This document shows positions 14,495 through 18,964 of a DNA stretch of 18,964 bases, piece by piece. The notes under the pieces were generated by a model that ran no database searches, was not told the DNA's origin, and was given only the letters and a program-made list of their open reading frames with translations. The stretch comes from Dehalococcoidales bacterium. GTDB lineage: Bacteria > Chloroflexota > Dehalococcoidia > Dehalococcoidales > UBA5627. Within the stretch, counting starts at the first letter, position 1, and each line of letters starts with the position of its first letter. Position numbers and translations under genes: made by a program. The DNA lies in assembly GCA_012520835.1 (NCBI GenBank), contig JAAYNN010000079.1, positions 1-18,964 of the forward strand, in the 5' to 3' direction.

Positions 14495-15796
14495 ATGGAA
14501 AAGAAATGTATCGGGGTCGGCTTGATGGGTTTCGGCGTCATCGGAAGCCAGGTCGGGCGGGTTTTACTGGAGAGAGAGGGGCACATATCCGAACAGGCCG
14601 GCTGCCATGTTAAACTGCGCAGAATTAAGGTAATCGAACAGGATTTGGGAACTCCCAAAACAGAGGGGATTGACCCTGCTCTGTTTACTACCGACGAAGA
14701 TGCCTTTTTTAATACTCCTGATATAGATATTATCGTCGAGGTCATCGGCGGTGTAAAACCGGCCCTTTCGTATCACGAGCGTGCCCTTAAAGCCGGAAAG
14801 CATATAGTTACCGCCAATAAGGAATTGATTGCCAAGCATGGTTTCAAATTGATGGAACTGGCAAAGAAACATAATGTCGGCATTAACTATGAAGCTGCCG
14901 TCGGCGGGGGGATCCCGCTGATTGCTCCGCTCCAGAAAGACCTGGTAGCCAATAATATCGAAGGGATATATGCCATCATTAACGGCACCACAAATTATAT
15001 ACTGACACGTATGTCTTTGGAAGACATCGATTTTGCTCCGGTGCTGTCAGAGGCGCAGAAACTGGGTTATGCCGAGGCCAACCCCAGGAATGATATCGAG
15101 GGGATCGATGCCGCTTATAAACTGGCGATTATGGCTTCGCTTACCATGGAAACCAGGGTTAGGCCGGAAGATATCTATTGCGAAGGTATTTCAAAACTGG
15201 AGAGCCGAGATTTCGGCTACGCCAGCGAACTGGGATATGCTATAAAACTACTGGCGATTGCCAGGAATAACAGCGATTCGGTTGAAGTGCACGTCTATCC
15301 GGCTTTTGTGCCCGATGACAGCTTTTTAGCCAAAGTGGATGGGGTTTACAATGCCGTCCTGATAGAGGGCGATTTGGTCGACAAGGTTACATTCTGGGGT
15401 GAAGGGGCAGGCGCCAAGCCGACATCGAGCGCTGTTGTTGCCAATATAATACAGGCTGCCCGGAAAATCGCCTGCGGGGATACTTCGCACAGCTACTGGA
15501 AGGTTAAGCCCGGTAAAAAAATAAAACCGATGTCGGAAATTACCACCAGGTATTATATCAGGCTGAATATCAACGATATGCCGGGTGCACTGGCGGCTAT
15601 TGCCGGTGTTTTCGGCGATTGCGGCATCAGTATTTCGGCTGCTTTGCAAAAAGAAGACAACATCGAGGAAAAATCCGCCGAAATTGTTATCATGACACAT
15701 CCGGCCAAAGAAGAAGCCATGCAGGCAGCTTTGAAGGAATTGAATAATCTGGAAGTCGTTAAGAAAATCAATAATTTTATACGAGTCGAGGAATAA
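14495..15796 (+). CDS. hom: Homoserine dehydrogenase
   Basis: A 433-residue cytosolic enzyme that reduces aspartate semialdehyde to homoserine, the branch step to threonine and methionine. The NAD(P)-binding Rossmann motif is GFGVIG at 12-17, with the cofactor-contacting Lys109 in TANKELIA. The catalytic block GIDAAYKLAIM (203-213) holds Asp205 and Lys209. YEAAVGGGIPLI (132-143) is the family signature. The C-terminal ACT domain at about 353-430 is the usual site of allosteric inhibition by threonine. The enzyme is monofunctional: no aspartate kinase is fused to it. AGGA sits 8 nt before ATG 14495. The stop is 1 nt from the thrC start, so the two genes form a coupled unit. Confidence 0.96.
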   Translation: MEKKCIGVGLMGFGVIGSQVGRVLLEREGHISEQAGCHVKLRRIKVIEQDLGTPKTEGIDPALFTTDEDAFFNTPDIDIIVEVIGGVKPALSYHERALKAGKHIVTANKELIAKHGFKLMELAKKHNVGINYEAAVGGGIPLIAPLQKDLVANNIEGIYAIINGTTNYILTRMSLEDIDFAPVLSEAQKLGYAEANPRNDIEGIDAAYKLAIMASLTMETRVRPEDIYCEGISKLESRDFGYASELGYAIKLLAIARNNSDSVEVHVYPAFVPDDSFLAKVDGVYNAVLIEGDLVDKVTFWGEGAGAKPTSSAVVANIIQAARKIACGDTSHSYWKVKPGKKIKPMSEITTRYYIRLNINDMPGALAAIAGVFGDCGISISAALQKEDNIEEKSAEIVIMTHPAKEEAMQAALKELNNLEVVKKINNFIRVEE

Positions 15797-15797
15797 G

Positions 15798-16850
15798 ATG
15801 GCGAAATCAGGCGTACTGTTTAGATACAAGGATTATTTACCGATTACTACAAAAACACCGATGTTTTCGATTGGAGAAGGAGATACCCCCTTAGTCCGTT
15901 CGAAAAACCTCTATAAAGAAATCGGCTGTGCCGAATTATATTTCAAGCTGGAAGGCTGCAATCCTACCGGTTCCTTCAAGGACAGGGGTATGGTGGTAGC
16001 GATGGCGAAAGCCATAGAAGCCGGCAGCAGGGCGGTAATTTGCGCCTCCACCGGCAATACCAGCGCTTCGGCGGCAGCCTATGCCGCAGCCCTGGGCTTG
16101 AAGTGCGTCATCATTATCCCTGAGGGTAAAATAGCCAAGGGTAAACTGGCGCAGGCTATAATCCACGGAGCTAAAATCGTAGCCATTGATGGCAATTTCG
16201 ACCAGGCGCTTAAAATCGTGCGCACAATTACCGAGAAGCATCCGATAGCACTGGTGAACTCTCTGAATCCCAACCGCATCGAGGGGCAAAAAACCGGCTC
16301 CTTTGAAATCATAGATGAACTGGGCGATGCCCCGGATTATCTTTTTATTCCTGTCGGCAATGCCGGAAACATTACTGCCTACTGGAAGGGTTTTGTCGAG
16401 TATTACGATATGAAAAAATCCACCAGAAAGCCGCAGATGATGGGTTTTCAGGCGGAAGGCGCCGCTCCCATCGTTCGCGGGTATCCTATCGAGAAACCGG
16501 AAACTGTGGCAACAGCCATCCGCATCGGCAACCCGGCCAGTTGGGAGAAAGCGACCAGGGCACGCGATGAATCCAGGGGTCTTATTGATATGGTCAGCGA
16601 TGACGAGATACTGGCAGCACAGAAGATTATGGCAGCCGGAGAAGGCATTTTCGGCGAGCCGGCTTCGGCGGCGCCCTATGCCGGACTTTTGAAGATGGTC
16701 AAAAAAGGCATGGATTTTTCGGGTAAGAAAATCGTCTGCATCGTTACCGGAAACGGCATCAAGGATGCGGATACCGCTATTAAAAATTCCGAGCCATTCC
16801 TGCAGCTTCAAGCCGACCTGTCGGCGATAGAGAAGGCTCTCGGGTTTTAA
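15798..16850 (+). CDS. thrC: Threonine synthase
   Basis: A 350-residue PLP-dependent enzyme of fold type II that converts O-phosphohomoserine to threonine. The cofactor Lys is Lys61 in the block NPTGSFKDRGM (55-65). A glycine-rich phosphate-binding loop, PVGNAGN, lies in the middle, and CASTGNTSASAAAYAA is the typical substrate segment after the Lys. The short length and opening GEGDTPLV place it in the class without the long N-terminal SAM-regulated extension of plants. It starts 1 nt after hom, with GAGG of the hom 3' end serving as its ribosome site. Homoserine kinase, which makes the substrate, is not in this window. Confidence 0.95.
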   Translation: MAKSGVLFRYKDYLPITTKTPMFSIGEGDTPLVRSKNLYKEIGCAELYFKLEGCNPTGSFKDRGMVVAMAKAIEAGSRAVICASTGNTSASAAAYAAALGLKCVIIIPEGKIAKGKLAQAIIHGAKIVAIDGNFDQALKIVRTITEKHPIALVNSLNPNRIEGQKTGSFEIIDELGDAPDYLFIPVGNAGNITAYWKGFVEYYDMKKSTRKPQMMGFQAEGAAPIVRGYPIEKPETVATAIRIGNPASWEKATRARDESRGLIDMVSDDEILAAQKIMAAGEGIFGEPASAAPYAGLLKMVKKGMDFSGKKIVCIVTGNGIKDADTAIKNSEPFLQLQADLSAIEKALGF

Positions 16851-16936
16851 GAGGATAGAAAAAAGAACTGTTCGTGTCCTTCGTCATGCTCAGGATGCGC
16901 GGATATTATCAGAGTATTATAACGGCGATGCTGTTA

Positions 16937-17046
16937 ATTGTCATGCTGAATTCGTGAAGGGCGAATGAAGCATCCGGGGCGGAATATATATGTCAGTGCC
17001 ACCCCCCAGATTCTTCAGTCATCCATTGTGACTTCAGAATGACAAT
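16937..17046. repeat. 110-bp imperfect palindromic repeat element
   Basis: The ends form an inverted repeat: ATTGTCATGCTGAA (16937-16950) matches the complement of TTCAGAATGACAAT (17033-17046) at 13 of 14 positions. A second nested pair, GAATGAAGCATCCGGGG (16963-16979) and CCCCAGATTCTTCAGTC (17004-17020), matches at 14 of 17. The core (16980-17003) is AT-rich in part. The layout is that of a REP- or MITE-like non-coding element, and the strings TGTCATTCTGA and GAAGAATCT recall dispersed repeats common in Dehalococcoidia genomes. No transposase is nearby. Confidence 0.75.
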
Positions 17047-17055
17047 CATTATAAT
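17026..17055 (+). promoter_or_regulatory. Promoter of the flavin reductase-like gene, partly within the repeat
   Basis: TTGTGA (17026-17031, 4 of 6) and a perfect TATAAT (17050-17055) are 18 nt apart. The -35 and most of the spacer lie in the right arm of the palindromic repeat, while the -10 is just outside it. The leader of about 35 nt carries a small hairpin (GTTTG, CAAAC) and ends in AGGAGG. Confidence 0.55.
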
Positions 17056-17096
17056 ATCTTGTTTGTTAAAACCAAACATTATCTCAGGAGGTCAAC

Positions 17097-17684
17097 ATGG
17101 CAAAAAAAGTTTTAGAAAACGTCGGGTTATTTTATCAGCATTATCCGCGCATTGCGCTGGTAGTTACTGCCGCATCGGGCGGAAAGGAAAATGCCATGAC
17201 GGTTGCTTGGCATATGCCGATGTCTAAAGACCCTCCGCTAATCTCCTTTGTTACCGGAACATCGCATTTTACCTATAAGCTCATTAAGGAGAGCGGAGAA
17301 TTTGCCATCAATTTGATGCCGGACACCCATGCCGAAATGGTAGCTGCGATTGGCGGCAGTAAGGGAGAGAATTGTGATAAATTTGCAACTTACGGCATCG
17401 AAAAGGACCAATCGGTAAAAACTTCGGCGCCCATACTGGCTGATGCCTATGCCGCTTTCGAATGTAAAGTGGTGGAAGAAAAGGTTTATGACGGGCACAG
17501 CATGGTTATCGGCGAGGTAGTGGCCACGCATGTTCAGGAAGGCTGTTTCTGGGATGACGGGACCGTCAATCTGGAAAAAGTCTTTCCGGTTTTATATATG
17601 GGTAGCGAACAGTATCTTAACATTGAAAAAGCCGGTGTGCGCATGCTTAAAAGGGATGTCTACGCTAAAGAACTGAAGTTGTAA
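17097..17684 (+). CDS. Flavin reductase-like, FMN-binding split-barrel protein
   Basis: A 195-residue protein of the flavin reductase-like/flavoredoxin group, which binds FMN in a dimeric split barrel and moves electrons to or from a partner. The opening HYPRIALVVTAASGGKENAMTVAWHMPMS (15-43) is the family's strand-loop-strand that lines the flavin, and PPLISFVTG and the FAINLMP segment at about 69-75 follow. GGSKGENCDKF (86-96) is the mid-protein loop. Length is normal. Two internal Cys are not in a CxxC, so it is not a rubredoxin fusion. AGGAGG 6 nt before ATG 17097 is an excellent ribosome site. The gene stands alone between a repeat element and folE, so the partner cannot be deduced. Confidence 0.88.
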   Translation: MAKKVLENVGLFYQHYPRIALVVTAASGGKENAMTVAWHMPMSKDPPLISFVTGTSHFTYKLIKESGEFAINLMPDTHAEMVAAIGGSKGENCDKFATYGIEKDQSVKTSAPILADAYAAFECKVVEEKVYDGHSMVIGEVVATHVQEGCFWDDGTVNLEKVFPVLYMGSEQYLNIEKAGVRMLKRDVYAKELKL

Positions 17685-17809
17685 TTTGATATCATTGCGA
17701 GATTATACTCTACATTATCATACAGAATAGCCATATCAAAATGCTTGCTGAATCATCTTTACAGTGATAATCTGGTAGTATAAAAGTAATAAAATAAAAG
17801 GAAAGACCA

Positions 17810-18376
17810 TTGATAGACCAGGATAAAATAAAAAAGGCTGTTGAAGAGATTATCGATGCCATCGGCGAGGATAGAAAACGCGAGGGCTTACTGGAAACGC
17901 CGCGCCGTTTTGCCGAGATGTATTCCGAACTTTTCATGGGTATGAATATGGACCCGGTCGAGGAATTAAAGGTTGGCTATGAACTGGGTCACCACGAAAT
18001 GGTAATCCTCAAGGATATCCCCTTTTATTCGATGTGCGAACATCACCTGCTGCCGTTCTACGGCATCGTCCACATCGGCTACATTCCCAATAAAGAGGGC
18101 AGGGTGGTCGGCATCAGCAAACTGGCAAGGGTAGTTGAAATCATCGCCAAGCGTCCGCAAATCCAGGAGAGAATGGCAACCGATATCGCCAATACCGTTG
18201 TCAAGGGGTTGGCTCCGGATGGCGTCGGGGTCGTCATTCAGGCGGAACATATGTGCATGACGATGCGCGGCATCAAGAAGCCGGGAGCCAGTGTTTTAAC
18301 ATCTGCCTTACGCGGCACCTTCCGCAGCCGCGCCGACAGCCGTGCCGAGTTCTTCTCGCTGATTAATGTGAAGTAA
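17810..18376 (+). CDS. folE: GTP cyclohydrolase I, FolE type
   Basis: A 188-residue zinc enzyme that opens GTP and recloses it as 7,8-dihydroneopterin triphosphate, the first step of folate and related pterin synthesis. Zinc ligands are Cys76 and His79 (SMCEHHLLPF) and Cys149 (AEHMCMTMRG), with the catalytic His78 and His147 also in place. EGLLETPRR (25-33), GISKLARVV (101-109) and the RSRAD block near the end complete the family pattern. It is the type I zinc form, not the MptA/FolE2 type. The start is TTG 17810, preceded by AAGGAAAG; the reading matches the family's usual N-terminus. It lies 125 nt after the flavin reductase gene, and no other folate gene is within the window. Confidence 0.95.
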   Translation: MIDQDKIKKAVEEIIDAIGEDRKREGLLETPRRFAEMYSELFMGMNMDPVEELKVGYELGHHEMVILKDIPFYSMCEHHLLPFYGIVHIGYIPNKEGRVVGISKLARVVEIIAKRPQIQERMATDIANTVVKGLAPDGVGVVIQAEHMCMTMRGIKKPGASVLTSALRGTFRSRADSRAEFFSLINVK

Positions 18377-18407
18377 ACTTGATCGTTTTTGCGAAATTTT
18401 CCTCACC

Positions 18408-18438
18408 TTTGTCTTTCTGGGGCGGAGACGAAGAATCT
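18408..18438 (+). repeat. Remnant of the TGTCATTCTGA...GAAGAATCT repeat family
   Basis: This stretch keeps TTGTC, TTCTG and the end GAAGAATCT, the same landmarks in the same order as the right arm of the element at 16937-17046 read on its other strand, but with only about ten bases between them. It looks like one degenerate arm of a palindromic repeat. No matching second arm is seen in the space to 18617. The gap between folE and the YjbQ gene otherwise shows only an AT-rich 7-bp inverted repeat, ATACTAT (18506-18512) and ATAGTAT (18528-18534). Confidence 0.5.
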
Positions 18439-18617
18439 ATATAAATCAGGGAGGAAAATTAAAGCAATCTCTACCGATGAATTACAACTCGGTTATGTTT
18501 TTATAATACTATTCGGTTGTGGTGTCTATAGTATGGTATTTCAAAGATAATTATCTATTAACAAACACTATTACCAAACAGAACCGTTTTTATTAGTTAA
18601 TTGCAGAAGGGTTTTGC

Positions 18618-18964
18618 CTATTCCCCCATCACCTGCACCACCACATCCCGTTTGCGCAGGCGGTTATCGAAGTCTATAAGTACGATTTGCTGCCATGTCC
18701 CGAGCACCATTTTGAAGTTTACGAACGGGACGACCAGCGATGCCCCTAGCAATGAAGCCCGAATATGCGAATAGCCGTTGCCGTCTCCCCATGTTTCATT
18801 GTGGGCATAGGGGATGCCTTTAGGAGCAATCCTCTCGAATGCCTCTTTGATATCCGCTACCAGCCCCGGCTCATATTCGATGGTAGTTACACCGGCGGTG
18901 GAGCCGGGAACAAAGACGGTCACATTGCCGTTTTTAATGTTGGATTTAGATACAATCGCTTCGA
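18618..18964 (-). CDS. YjbQ/UPF0047-family protein, N-terminus beyond the window
   Basis: The minus-strand frame is open to the right edge, giving 114 visible residues. About 20 N-terminal residues are probably missing, judging by the family's usual length of 130-140. The sequence is a clear member of UPF0047/YjbQ: TVFVPGSTAGVTTIEYEPG, the HNETWGDGNGYSHIRASLLG block with conserved His and Asp, and the terminal LGTWQQIVLIDFDNRLRKR. A GTG at 18923 could be taken as a start, but the conserved reading continues upstream of it. The family is often annotated as thiamine phosphate synthase on the strength of weak complementation of E. coli thiE mutants; the physiological role is uncertain. The small protein is compact and trimeric in known structures. 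The gene faces folE tail to tail. Confidence 0.9.
   Translation of the reverse strand, partial: EAIVSKSNIKNGNVTVFVPGSTAGVTTIEYEPGLVADIKEAFERIAPKGIPYAHNETWGDGNGYSHIRASLLGASLVVPFVNFKMVLGTWQQIVLIDFDNRLRKRDVVVQVMGE

Noticed and set aside
17690..17700. TCATTGCGAG after the flavin reductase gene resembles the start of another common dispersed repeat
   Set aside because: Only about ten bases match and no second arm is nearby, so it cannot be told from chance.

Overview
The window reads as an ordinary bacterial chromosome segment of moderate GC with AT-rich intergenic spaces, dense genes on both strands and no prophage, plasmid, CRISPR array, tRNA or rRNA. The gene content (a non-canonical EF-G paralogue, a prfA-prmC pair whose PrmC has NLPY instead of NPPY, a SpoIIM-family membrane protein, a membrane-anchored parvulin, hom-thrC) and remnants of a TGTCATTCTGA...GAAGAATCT palindromic repeat fit an anaerobic, non-sporulating Chloroflexota of the Dehalococcoidia type. 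This assignment is an inference from protein style and repeat style; nothing here is diagnostic.

Left part (1-4779): the 5' end of mutS (cut by the window edge) and uvrC, both on the minus strand, give a DNA-repair flavour. Between them lie a Cof-type HAD phosphatase on the plus strand and a small uncharacterised minus-strand gene with its own promoter and dyad. An alanine-rich coiled-coil gene follows, with a strong hairpin terminator ahead of uvrC.

Middle (4954-9785): a plus-strand run of xerC/D-type recombinase, a small tail-anchored membrane protein, protein-L-isoaspartate methyltransferase, a SpoIIM-family membrane protein and an EF-G-like GTPase, closed by a clear intrinsic terminator. 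Then on the minus strand come prfA-prmC (overlapping by 4 nt; PrmC methylates the release factor that prfA encodes) and an NDP-sugar pyrophosphorylase with a left-handed beta-helix tail.

Right part (13079-18964): a promoter drives a tight plus-strand group of foldase, homoserine dehydrogenase and threonine synthase (14 nt and 1 nt gaps), which makes threonine from aspartate semialdehyde. Then come a palindromic repeat element that appears to supply the -35 box of a flavin reductase-like gene, a folE-type GTP cyclohydrolase I, another repeat remnant, and a YjbQ-family gene on the minus strand that runs off the window.

I found no convincing new multi-gene system. The items most worth a second look are the repeat-derived promoter, the alanine-heptad protein, the small gene with a repeated xRxRY motif and an operator-like dyad, the catalytic-motif substitutions in EF-G, PrmC and Pcm, and several perfect inverted repeats at promoters.
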